Part shown: in pieces, positions 1 to 8,147 of the stretch | Numbering within the stretch: position 1 is the first letter of the stretch | How the letters are laid out: each line of letters opens with the position of its first letter | DNA from: Methanosphaerula subterraneus | Lineage (GTDB): Archaea > Halobacteriota > Methanomicrobia > Methanomicrobiales > Methanospirillaceae | Assembly: GCF_052055875.1 (NCBI RefSeq) | Contig: NZ_CP170508.1 | Span: 620,001-684,000 of the forward strand | DNA length: 64,000 nt | Direction of reading: 5' to 3' | Translations under genes and position numbers: made by a program | The notes under the pieces: model-generated | The model's input: only the letters and a program-made list of their open reading frames with translations | The model's database searches: none | What the model was told of the DNA's origin: nothing

Positions 1-1127
1 GTCGGAATCCCGCAGACGGCACGACGGAAGACATAACTCTCGACGAGCCGGACGACCTCGACCAGTTCGTCCCTGGTGATCTCTCCGGTCCGATAGTCGT
101 GATAGACCTGGAGGAGGAACGGGTAGGCGACGTCGACCTTCAGAATGTTCAGGTCATTGAACGCGGCGGCGATGACCGGATCCTCCTCCTTCCCGCAGGC
201 CATGCGGACGAAATATTTGGAGAAACGGTGGATATCGACGACGAGGTCGCGGACTGATGACTCGTCCTGTGTCCGGACATAGGTCTTGAACTCCCGATAT
301 ACCTCACCCATCTTTGGAATTCTGCCGTCGCGGTGGACCGTCAGGTAGTCCCGCATGAACCGGTCGAAGAGTTCCTCGGGGTTATCTTTGCCGAAGAGGA
401 GCTCCATCGGGTACCAATAATCCTCGTAGAGGGCCCTCTGTTCACGGGGATCCTGGTCCATCAGGACAAAGTTCCGGATCTGATCGGTCTGGGAGAGGTC
501 GAGGCCGGTGGAGTTGAGGCTCTCGAAGATCCGCTGGGGATTATCCTGATCATAATCGAGGGCGATCTGGACGATGAAGAGGCGGCGGATGCCATCGTAG
601 AGTGCTGTTGGGGAAAGGTGGGATTGCCGGATCCGGTCTTCGAAAAAGTGGAAATTCTCGACGATACGGGGAGAGGCCTGTCTGGGGAGGTCGCGGTCAT
701 TGAGGAGCGCTTGGTAGGTCTCCTGGTCCACCCGGGTGAGGATCAGTTTGTTACGAAGATCCCCATCATAATGTTCATTCAGGAGGAACTCGCTGATCAG
801 CCGCTGGGCGTTGGCGTTCGGGTCCTGCATCGGGATGGCGCGAACGAGGGCGAGGATGAAGAGGGAGATGGTGGTCAGGCGCTGCTGGCCGTCGATGACC
901 AGGAACTGCGGGACATCTGGGATGAGAGAGACCCGGCTGTTGTTGATATAGACGATGGACCCAAGGAAGTGGCCGGCTCTCGTCGGATCGGCGGTCGCCC
1001 GCACGATGTCGTTCCAGAGTTCCTCGCAGTTCTGCAGTTCCCAGCGGTAGTTCCGCTGGTAGATGGGGATGATGAACTGCCTGGTACCGTTGAACAGGGC
1101 GAAGAGATTGGTCTCGCCCGCCTTCAT
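1..1127 (-). CDS. DUF262 (GmrSD-type) restriction protein, N-terminal part, cut by window edge
   Basis: The minus strand is open from an ATG at 1127 to the left edge (about 375 residues), with no stop. The translation has the DUF262 signature: near the N-terminus an IPIYQRNYRW stretch, then about 60 residues on FLVIDGQQRLTT, and further in a FESLNSTGLDLSQTDQIRN segment. In GmrS/GmrSD and related type IV restriction enzymes this ParB/sulfiredoxin-like domain binds and hydrolyses nucleotides and is usually followed by a DUF1524 HNH nuclease, which would lie left of the window. The ATG overlaps (ATGA) the stop of a short upstream frame of about 40 codons that I cannot identify. A long open frame on the opposite strand (333-1214) is its shadow. 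Family assignment is firm; full length and nuclease are unseen. Confidence 0.85.
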   Translation of the reverse strand, partial: MKAGETNLFALFNGTRQFIIPIYQRNYRWELQNCEELWNDIVRATADPTRAGHFLGSIVYINNSRVSLIPDVPQFLVIDGQQRLTTISLFILALVRAIPMQDPNANAQRLISEFLLNEHYDGDLRNKLILTRVDQETYQALLNDRDLPRQASPRIVENFHFFEDRIRQSHLSPTALYDGIRRLFIVQIALDYDQDNPQRIFESLNSTGLDLSQTDQIRNFVLMDQDPREQRALYEDYWYPMELLFGKDNPEELFDRFMRDYLTVHRDGRIPKMGEVYREFKTYVRTQDESSVRDLVVDIHRFSKYFVRMACGKEEDPVIAAAFNDLNILKVDVAYPFLLQVYHDYRTGEITRDELVEVVRLVESYVFRRAVCGIP

Positions 1128-1637
1128 GCAGTCACGTCCGGGATTGGGATCTCGAATGTGACGTCGACCTCCCCTTCAATCAGGCTGGGGAAAAAGCCTC
1201 TCGTGACGTGGTGATGATGATTTCTGGGACTCAGGAAGAAGGACACTCAAAAAGTTGTTTCAACCTCATGGAACTTAGATTCGCTGGTTTTGTCGCGGTG
1301 TAAAATTGGCTTCATCTTTGGGCTGGTATGAAAAACAACCGACTAATATGAATCGCATCTGCTAGGAGAGGCGCGATTCATTGGATTGGGGGGAATTACA
1401 TATTGTGATTAGATTTATGAACGAGATATCCCGTTTGAGTGAGAATGTTAATCATCTCATCATGGCCCATTACAGGATCTGATCTGATATCAGGCAAATT
1501 TTTTTTTTGGTAGCGTGCCGAAAGTGATGTAAAAGTAAAAAGGCCCTGTATCCAACCTAGATTTGGAAAAAGGTGAAACAGAGCCATGATACCATTATCG
1601 TTTATCGAAAAATTATCTTTCCGACAAGGACGAAGGG
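1128..1637. other. Gene-free stretch before the transposase remnant
   Basis: I see no convincing gene here. The composition falls from the GC-rich left gene to AT-richer DNA, with a T10 run near 1500 and a segment at about 1530-1590 leading directly into the IS256 remnant, which may be the outer part of that element. A 63-codon frame at 1396-1587 on the minus strand has no recognisable features. Confidence 0.4.
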
Positions 1638-2036
1638 ATGCGCAGTCTCATCACCTGGTTTTTAAACCTGGTAATGCAACTTGAAGCTCATCAGCAAGCG
1701 GGTGCCAATCCCTATGAACGTACTGCAACGAGAAACTGCCATCGAAACGGGTCTCGATCCAGGTCCCTCACGACTCGATATGGAGATGTTACGCTCACGA
1801 AACCTCAATTCCGAGAGAAACCATTTGAGACGCAGATCTTCGGGCGATACGCCCGGGTCGAGAAGGCACTGGTGAACGCTATCGCAGAATCGTATCTACA
1901 GGGACGTTAGTCGAGAAAATCTATGATTTTCGCAGGGTCTCAACCAGAAAAGTTCAGGAGATCGTCGCGCATCTGGGCATGGAACAACTCTCTCCATCCT
2001 CGGCTCACGGAAAGTATTTGACAATGGAGGAGAGAT
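1638..2036 (+). pseudogene. Decayed IS256 (mutator) family transposase, N-terminal fragment
   Basis: The frame from 1638 gives the N-terminal region of an IS256-type transposase: RNCHRNGSRSRSLTTRYGDV corresponds to the family's N-terminal 'GYRNGYYSRTLKTRVGDI' region, and it ends in AIAESYLQGR before a TAG at about 1908. The downstream family motif (STRKVQEIVAHLGMEQLSPS) is still readable at about 1940-2000, but it is separated from the first part by roughly 30 extra bases carrying stops. The catalytic DDE domain is missing. This is a dead insertion-sequence relic, not an active element. Terminal repeats were not located. Confidence 0.75.
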
Positions 2037-2164
2037 GATCAGATACGCATACAGGGCTTGTTGAAATTACAGCACAATTGGCACGTCACCGGCCCGAACG
2101 GTTGAAATCACGTAAGAAAACCAGGAAAGCATTGTCATCTGACATCGCAGAAAAAAGGAAAACC

Positions 2165-2449
2165 ATGACAAGCGAGAAAGTCACTATCACAACCACCACA
2201 ACCAAAGAAGAACTCATCGACTACATCGGCCACCCCTGTATCACGAACTGGAAGAGACATGCGAAGAAGGAACAGGAAGGTACACCCGTAAAGAACGGGG
2301 GTGTGTGCGGGAAATGTATGTTCCGGGTTTTCCTTGAACAGTACATGGTGGATAACGCTGATGGATCTGTAAAGATCAAGAATTTTATGAGCGAGGTCCG
2401 GGCAAACCCGATGATGTACCCGCGAATCTCATCCCTAATGAAAAAATAG
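2165..2449 (+). CDS. Small hypothetical protein, 94 aa
   Basis: I do not recognise this protein. The ATG at 2165 is preferred over an upstream one at 2078 because an AAAGGA ribosome-binding site sits just before it and the upstream extension reads as Lys/Arg-rich junk. After a Thr-rich start the protein has three cysteines (PCIT, GGVCGKC) and a conserved-looking central part, and it ends with SSLMKK. A T-run at about 2460 gives an archaeal-type terminator. It sits between an IS relic and the chemosensory locus, so it may be an orphan of an older insertion. Confidence 0.5.
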   Translation: MTSEKVTITTTTTKEELIDYIGHPCITNWKRHAKKEQEGTPVKNGGVCGKCMFRVFLEQYMVDNADGSVKIKNFMSEVRANPMMYPRISSLMKK

Positions 2450-2456
2450 ATAAATT

Positions 2457-2467
2457 CTCGTTTTTTT
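2457..2467 (+). terminator. Oligo-T terminator after the 94-aa gene
   Basis: A T7 run follows the stop codon by about 10 nt with no stable hairpin, as is usual for archaeal termination. A second T7 run at about 2505-2511 lies in the convergent intergenic space. Confidence 0.4.
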
Positions 2468-2531
2468 CAAAAGGAATAACTTCTCCCGTAAATAATAATT
2501 GAACCATTTTTTTCGGGACGGACCCCACCGA

Positions 2532-2819
2532 TCAGATCTCGCCGGCGTTCTTGAACGACTCCCGCGGGTCGACCTTCTGCTGGTGCTGGTCGAGCAGCAG
2601 CTTCACCTCGTCGTAGATCCTCCCCTTGTCCTCGACACCGGTGAAGAGGATCCTGGTCCCGTCGACCTCGTCCTTCAGGTACGCGGCCTCGTCGTACTCG
2701 ATCACCATGATCTCCCCCTCCTCCCCGAAGTGGATCTCATTACTCTCCCCCTTCATGTACCGTTCGCGCTGCTCCTTCGTCGGTGCGGCGTACTTTGAAT
2801 CATACCGGAAGACACCCAT
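2532..2819 (-). CDS. Hypothetical protein, 95 aa, downstream of the chemosensory operon
   Basis: Start chosen at the second ATG (MGVFRYD...), since GAGGGG lies 5 nt upstream of it. The protein is acidic and reads like a genuine small cytoplasmic domain: MGVFRYDSKYAAPTKEQ, then HFGEEGEIMVIEYDEAAYLK, a GTRILFTGVEDKGRIYDEV strand/helix region and a C-terminal helix. I do not recognise a family. It is the last gene on the minus strand after the receiver-histidine kinase (63 nt away) and may be cotranscribed with it. No membrane segment or cysteine-rich motif is present beyond one N-terminal Cys outside the chosen start. Confidence 0.6.
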   Translation of the reverse strand: MGVFRYDSKYAAPTKEQRERYMKGESNEIHFGEEGEIMVIEYDEAAYLKDEVDGTRILFTGVEDKGRIYDEVKLLLDQHQQKVDPRESFKNAGEI

Positions 2820-2882
2820 ACATACCCCTCTCAATGCTAAGATAATGGACGGGCCGGGTGAAACCCTTTCACCTCCCCCCGG

Positions 2883-4613
2883 TCACAGAAACTTCTGGAG
2901 CGTGAACAGGATCGCAGCCCCCTGCCGGCCGTCCTTCCGGTCCGCGGCCCGGATCGTCCCGCCGTACCCCTCCACCAGCGTCCTGGTGATGAAGAGGCCG
3001 AGCCCCTTGCCGCTCTTGCTGGTGGTCCCCTTCTGGAACCGGTCGAAGACCAGGGCCTTCTGATCGTCAGGGATCCCCGGCCCGTTGTCCGCCACTGTCA
3101 CCTCCACGACCCCGTCCTGCTCCTCGACGCCGATGGTGATCGCGACCCCCTCGCCGGCGAACTTGTTGCTGTTCCCGATCAGGTTGGTGAAGACCTGGCC
3201 GATCAGGTCGTCGGCACGGACCATCACCCCGGTCCCGGGGTAGGTGAACGGAATCTCCGGAAAGCGCGAGATCTGGTTCCTGATCACGGCGTCCAGGTCC
3301 ACCGGCACCAGCGTCGCCCGCTTCTCACGGAGCCGGCGGATTGCGGAGACGTTCCCGATGATCTCGATGGTCTGATCGAAGCTGGTCCGGATCTTCTGGA
3401 CAAACTCATGCTGAGGCCCGGTCAGCTCGTCCTCCAGCAGGTCGGCGTAGCCCATGGAACAGGTGATCACATTGTTGATGTCGTGGGTCATGATGTCCAG
3501 GAACAGGCTCATCTCCTCGTTGGCAGTCTCGACCCGCTCCTGGAGGAGCGCCTTCTGCACCGCACTCCCGACCTCGCACCCGACCGACTCCAGCGTCCCG
3601 GTCTCCATCTTTGAGAATTCGTGCTCGTTCTGACTGATCAGGGCCAGCACCCCGAGCACCTCGGATCCGTACTTCACCGGGATCAGGGCGTACGCTTTCG
3701 CACCCAGCTCCTTGAAGATGATCTTCTCCCGCTCCTCGTAGTAGACCTTCTGGTCGATGGCGAAGAAGGCGGGAACGCCGTTGAGCAGCACCTCCCGGTT
3801 CGGCGGCAGACCCAGCTCGAGGGTCTGGATCAGGTCCAGGTAGGCACCCTCCACCGGGATCGTCTCGACATGATGCCGGAGGTTCGCACAGGTCCTCTCC
3901 TCGTTGATCAGATACAGGGCCCCGAATTCGAAGTCGAAGATGTCGAGGATCTTCTGCAGGGTCGACTCCAGCAGCTCGTCCAGGGAGAGGATCGTGTTGC
4001 AGAGGCTGATGATCTGGTTGAGCGCCGAGAGGTTCTCATAGGAGACCTTCAACCGCTCCTCGGCCCTGATCGCCTCCTGGTTCTTCATGATCGCCACCTG
4101 GTAGGCCGTCAGCAGGAACTCGAAGATCTGTCCCTTATCCGACGAGATCTGGTACACCTCCCCGTCGAAGGAGACCGGGACCGGGGTCTGCATCCAGTCT
4201 TTCATCCGAAGCGCCCGTTCAGGGGCCAGGATCTGCCGGATGCGGAGGACCAGGTACTCCTCGTTGTAGGGCTTCGTGATGAAGTTGTCGGCGCCCGACT
4301 GGAGGGCGAGGGCCACATCCTTGGTGTCCGAGAGGGCCGTCAGCAGGATGACCGGGATATGCTGGGACGCCGGATCCGATTTGATCGCCCTGCAGAGATC
4401 ATAGCCGTTCATCACCGGCATGATCACATCGCTGATCACCAGGTCGGGTCCGACCTCCCCGACCAGGTCGAGGGCCTGCCGCCCGTCGGTTGCTGCAGAT
4501 ACCGCGTACCCGTGCTTCTCCAGGATGTACCGGAGATACTCCCGCTGGGTCGGGCTGTCCTCGGCGATCACGATCCGAAACGACTGCTCTTCCTCCATAT
4601 TTCCATTCTCCAC
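2883..4613 (-). CDS. Receiver-GAF-histidine kinase, probable output of the chemosensory system
   Basis: 576 residues. Residues 12-130 form a receiver domain with the acidic pocket (AED), phosphorylatable D62 in VISDVIMP and the conserved KP at 114-115. A coiled linker follows, then a GAF-like sensor (about 195-355), then a histidine-kinase core with H377 in an HDINN box. A HATPase follows with N box NLIGNSNK, G1 DNGPGIP and G2 GKGLGLFI. No membrane segment is seen, so it is cytoplasmic. It lies 139 nt downstream of cheB on the same strand. By position it replaces the diguanylate-cyclase response regulator WspR of the bacterial pathway, so CheA may phosphorylate D62 and thereby control the kinase; this is inference. 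An internal ATG at 4598 with a GGAG site nine bases upstream is an alternative start. Confidence 0.85.
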   Translation of the reverse strand: MENGNMEEEQSFRIVIAEDSPTQREYLRYILEKHGYAVSAATDGRQALDLVGEVGPDLVISDVIMPVMNGYDLCRAIKSDPASQHIPVILLTALSDTKDVALALQSGADNFITKPYNEEYLVLRIRQILAPERALRMKDWMQTPVPVSFDGEVYQISSDKGQIFEFLLTAYQVAIMKNQEAIRAEERLKVSYENLSALNQIISLCNTILSLDELLESTLQKILDIFDFEFGALYLINEERTCANLRHHVETIPVEGAYLDLIQTLELGLPPNREVLLNGVPAFFAIDQKVYYEEREKIIFKELGAKAYALIPVKYGSEVLGVLALISQNEHEFSKMETGTLESVGCEVGSAVQKALLQERVETANEEMSLFLDIMTHDINNVITCSMGYADLLEDELTGPQHEFVQKIRTSFDQTIEIIGNVSAIRRLREKRATLVPVDLDAVIRNQISRFPEIPFTYPGTGVMVRADDLIGQVFTNLIGNSNKFAGEGVAITIGVEEQDGVVEVTVADNGPGIPDDQKALVFDRFQKGTTSKSGKGLGLFITRTLVEGYGGTIRAADRKDGRQGAAILFTLQKFL

Positions 4614-4752
4614 GTTACGTTCGCCTCATCGCACGCCTGCCCGAATGTAGAATCCGTTGACTGTTCATCCACTTTATTGTATTGAACGCACCATTCCGGA
4701 CCCCTTGATGACATCCCGGGGAAAATGCTGCCCGCACCGCCTCAGCCCGCCA

Positions 4753-5805
4753 CTAGTTCCGTGAAAGGCGTATCATCAGGTCGGCGATCTCAGCCGGCGT
4801 GAGGATGTACTCCGCGGCATTCAACCTGACCGCCTCCCCGGGCATGCCGTAGACCAGCGCACTCTTCTGGTCCTGCACGGCGGTCACCGCCCCCAGGTCC
4901 CGGAGGAGCTTCAACTCCTGCGCCCCGTCGGCCCCCATCCCGGTCAGCAGAACAGCCGCCGTCTTCACTCCGCAGACCTGGGCGAGGGAGCGGAAGAGAA
5001 AGGAGACCGACGGCCGAAGGCCGTTCTCGGGCGGGGCGTCGACGAGGCGGATACCGTGGCCGCTGTCGACCCCCATCTGGAACCCGTCCGGGGCGATGAA
5101 GGCCGTCCCCGGGGTGAGGGGGGCCCGGTCGGTGGCGAGGCGGGCAGGGAACCCGGAGACCTGGGAGAGCCAGTCGGCAAACCCCTCGGAGAACCCGGCC
5201 GCGATATGCTGGACGATCAGGATCGGAAGAGAGAAGTCGGCCGGCAGCCGGGAGAGGATCTCCTGGAGGACGACCGGTCCTCCGGTCGAGACGCCGATGG
5301 CGATCACCCGGACCCGGGCGTCTCGCCCGGTATCCCGGCCCGGTTTGGGGGACGGACGGGGTGACGGGACGATCGTCGGCCGGCGTTTGACCACCCGGAT
5401 CTCTGATACCATCTTCACACTCCTGACCAGGTCCCGGGCCTCCTTTAAAAAGGCGGGGTGGCCGGGGCCGGCCGGTTTTCTGAGACAGAGGAGGGCGCCG
5501 GCCTGCATGGCCGAAAAGACCGTGCCGACCTCGCCGGGATCCTCGATCCCGCTGACGATGACGATCGGCACCGGCACGGTCTCCATGATCTGCTGGGTCG
5601 CCTGGAACCCGTTCAGACCCGGCATCACGATGTCCATGACGATCACGTCCGGCCGGAGGGACCTGGCCAGCCGGATCGCCGTCTCCCCGTCCGGGGCCTC
5701 TCCGGCGACCTGGATGGACGGATCGGCGCGAAGAATCGCAGCGAGGATCTGCCTGGAGACCGCGGAGTCGTCCACCACCAGCACCCGGATCTTTTGTGAG
5801 GTCAT
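4753..5805 (-). CDS. cheB: CheB, receiver plus protein-glutamate methylesterase
   Basis: 350 residues with an N-terminal receiver (VLVVDDSAVSR; phosphoacceptor Asp in VIVMDIVMPG), a Pro/Arg linker at about 140-165, and a C-terminal methylesterase. The catalytic triad is visible: Ser in IGVSTGGP, His in IVQHIAAGFSEGFADWL and Asp in LLTGMGADGA. It removes methyl groups from receptor glutamates and resets signalling. Its ATG overlaps the cheA stop by 4 nt (ATGA), so translation is coupled, and phosphotransfer from CheA to the receiver is expected. It is the WspF equivalent. No CheC or CheD gene, the usual archaeal adaptation partners, is present in this cluster. Confidence 0.95.
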   Translation of the reverse strand: MTSQKIRVLVVDDSAVSRQILAAILRADPSIQVAGEAPDGETAIRLARSLRPDVIVMDIVMPGLNGFQATQQIMETVPVPIVIVSGIEDPGEVGTVFSAMQAGALLCLRKPAGPGHPAFLKEARDLVRSVKMVSEIRVVKRRPTIVPSPRPSPKPGRDTGRDARVRVIAIGVSTGGPVVLQEILSRLPADFSLPILIVQHIAAGFSEGFADWLSQVSGFPARLATDRAPLTPGTAFIAPDGFQMGVDSGHGIRLVDAPPENGLRPSVSFLFRSLAQVCGVKTAAVLLTGMGADGAQELKLLRDLGAVTAVQDQKSALVYGMPGEAVRLNAAEYILTPAEIADLMIRLSRN

Positions 5806-8129
5806 GGTCCTGCCAGCCGATCGATGATCTCGATCAGGTTCGACTGATCGAAGCTGCTCTTCACGATGTACGCGCTGGCGCCCACCTCGATCCCCCGTTC
5901 CCGGTCCTCGGCAGAGTCGAGGGAGGTGACCAGGACCACCGGCAGGTCGGCATACCGCTGATCGCTCCGGATCTTCCGGGTGAGGTCGAACCCGCTCATC
6001 CGGGGCATGTCGACATCAGAGACGACCAGGTCGAAGGCCCCGGCGGTCAGGGCGTTCCAGGCGTCCTGGCCGTCGACCGCCGTCGTCACCCGGTAGCCAG
6101 CCGACTCGAGGATGTTCTTGAGGAGGGTCCGCGAGGTGATCGAGTCCTCGGCGACCAGGATGGAGGAGGGCTCTCTCCCGGCGACGACGACCTCCCGGCC
6201 ATGCCTCGCCCCGGGCTTCAACACCGACTTGACCAGGTCGGGCACATGCAGGATCGGCACCAGCGTCCCATTGCCGATCACTGTGGTCCCGGAGATGTTC
6301 CGCACCCGCGAGAGCTGTTTTCCGAGGCTCTTGACGAGCACGTCCTGTTCGTTCCGGACCTCGTCGACCGAGAACCCGATCCTGGTCTTCGAGGCCCGTG
6401 CCACGACGATCGAGACCTTCTTCTGGGCCTCCATCAGGGGACGCTCCGGGAGTTCCAGGACGCTGCCGAGCCGCACCACCGGAATGAACTCCCCTTCGTA
6501 CAGCAGGGTCTCGTGGTTCTGAACCGTCGTGATCGACTCTGCCGGCACCTGGAGGGTCCGCTCGACATAGGCCATCGGGAAGACGAACGACCGGTCGTCC
6601 AGGGTGACCAGCACCCCCTTGAACTTCACCAGGGTGAGCGGCAGGAGCAGGTGGAAGGAGGTGCCCGCACCAGGGGTGCTCTCGACGGTCACACTCCCGC
6701 CCAGTTTTTCAACCTTCTCGAGCACGATGGCCAGCCCGAGGCCGTGGCCGGAGAGGTCGGTGATGATCGGGCTGGTCGACATCCCTGACCGAAAGAGGAG
6801 GTTGGTCACCTCCTGGTCGTTCATCCGCTCGACCTCCCGTTCCGGGAGGAGACCCCCCTTCACCGCCGTCCGCTTCACCTGGGCGAGATCGATGCCGGCA
6901 CCGTCATCAGCGATCGTGATCTCCACCCGGCTCCCGCCCCGAAGTTCGATCTCGATGGTGATCAGCCCGTACCGGGTCTTCTTCCGCTCCTTCCGTGTCG
7001 CGGGGGGTTCGATCCCATGGTCGATCGCGTTCCGCAGCAGGTGGAGCAGCGGGTCGTGCATCTCGTCCAGGATCCTGCGGTCGATCGCAATGCCGCCCCC
7101 CCGGATCTCGAGCCGCACCTCCTTGCCCAGGGCCTGGGCCAGGTCCCGGACCGACCGCGGGAAGGTGTCGAACAGGGAGGAGGCCGGGAGCATCAGGACA
7201 TCCCGCATGTCATCGAGGAGGGTGTCGACCAGGGTCTCGAGGGATCGCCGGTCCCGGTCCAGGCTGCGGATCGACCCGTTCAGACTCCCTTCCAGGGACC
7301 GCATGAACTGCTGATTCCAGTCCAGAAAGGTCAGCTGGCGCTCGATGAGCAGCCGGACCGGTTCGAGCCGTTCAGAGGGCGCAGCACCGGTGACCTGGCG
7401 GAGGGTGGCGAGGTCGGGGGAGACACGCATCCATTCGTCGTCCCAGGACTCGGCCTGTGCCTGGATCTTCTGCAGCTCACTGAACTGGTCGTTCAGGGCC
7501 AGCTTCAGGAGGATGAACTCCTCGACCTGGTGGAGGATCCGTTCGAGTTTGTCGACCGAGATCCTGACGGTCGTCTCCGGTGCCGCCTCGTCCATCGCCC
7601 TCCTGGCAGGTCCCTGCTCCTCCGGGGGTACCTGCGGGGTGATGCCGCCCGTACTCTCAAGGGGTTCCGGCCCGGCCGCGACGTTCGCTGCCTGCCCTGC
7701 CTGAGTGGCTGCGACGGATCTGGCCTGGTGCTCGAGGCGGGCGATCAGCCGCTTCGTCTGCGGACTCTCCGGCCGGGCGGTCTGGGGATCGGCGGTCGCC
7801 ACCATCGTCCTGACAACGTCGAGGGCTTCAGAGAAGAGATCGAAGAGCTCCTTTGATGGGGAGGCGGCCTGCTGTTTGAGGGCCGAGAAGACGCTCTCGA
7901 TCGCCTGGCAGACCTTCTCGACCTGGACCAGGTTCACCGCCCGAGAGGCGCCCTTCAGACTGTGCGCCTCCCGAAAGACCAGCTCCAGGATCTCCCGGGC
8001 CTTCGCCGGGTCGTCCCTGCTTGCCTCCAGTTCGACCAGCTGGGAGGAGAGGGTGGTGAGGTGCTCCTGGGCCTCGGTGCGGTAGGTGACCAGCAGCCTC
8101 TTTAAAAATTCGATCTCGTTACTGTCCAT
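5802..8129 (-). CDS. cheA: Hybrid CheA histidine kinase with C-terminal receiver (CheA-REC, WspE-like)
   Basis: 775 residues. An Hpt domain (1-120) carries H56 in AHSLKG. A Pro-rich linker leads directly to the dimerisation region (from about 190), so a classical CheY-binding P2 domain seems absent. The HATPase has HLLRNAIDHGIE, DDGAGID and GHGLGLAIV, then comes a CheW-like domain (about 505-635), and the protein closes with a receiver (ILVAEDSITSRT; Asp in LVVSDVDMP; Lys in YIVKSSF). The fused receiver, with no separate CheY in the operon, is typical of alternative-cellular-function systems such as Wsp and Frz rather than archaellum chemotaxis, where the receiver often acts as a phosphate sink. 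It lies 18 nt after mcp and overlaps cheB by 4 nt. Confidence 0.93.
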   Translation of the reverse strand: MDSNEIEFLKRLLVTYRTEAQEHLTTLSSQLVELEASRDDPAKAREILELVFREAHSLKGASRAVNLVQVEKVCQAIESVFSALKQQAASPSKELFDLFSEALDVVRTMVATADPQTARPESPQTKRLIARLEHQARSVAATQAGQAANVAAGPEPLESTGGITPQVPPEEQGPARRAMDEAAPETTVRISVDKLERILHQVEEFILLKLALNDQFSELQKIQAQAESWDDEWMRVSPDLATLRQVTGAAPSERLEPVRLLIERQLTFLDWNQQFMRSLEGSLNGSIRSLDRDRRSLETLVDTLLDDMRDVLMLPASSLFDTFPRSVRDLAQALGKEVRLEIRGGGIAIDRRILDEMHDPLLHLLRNAIDHGIEPPATRKERKKTRYGLITIEIELRGGSRVEITIADDGAGIDLAQVKRTAVKGGLLPEREVERMNDQEVTNLLFRSGMSTSPIITDLSGHGLGLAIVLEKVEKLGGSVTVESTPGAGTSFHLLLPLTLVKFKGVLVTLDDRSFVFPMAYVERTLQVPAESITTVQNHETLLYEGEFIPVVRLGSVLELPERPLMEAQKKVSIVVARASKTRIGFSVDEVRNEQDVLVKSLGKQLSRVRNISGTTVIGNGTLVPILHVPDLVKSVLKPGARHGREVVVAGREPSSILVAEDSITSRTLLKNILESAGYRVTTAVDGQDAWNALTAGAFDLVVSDVDMPRMSGFDLTRKIRSDQRYADLPVVLVTSLDSAEDRERGIEVGASAYIVKSSFDQSNLIEIIDRLAGP

Positions 8130-8147
8130 GGTGATCCCGGCCGGCGA

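Noticed and set aside
333..1214. 293-codon open frame on the plus strand
   Set aside because: It runs antisense to the clearly recognisable DUF262 gene and its translation has no domain features; GC-rich codons keep it open.
1396..1587. 63-codon minus-strand frame
   Set aside because: No ribosome-binding site, no recognisable features, lies beside the IS relic; likely chance.
3621..4685. 354-codon plus-strand frame antisense to the receiver-histidine kinase
   Set aside because: Composition (runs of Leu, Asp, His, Arg) is that of a reverse-complement shadow; the minus strand has all kinase motifs.
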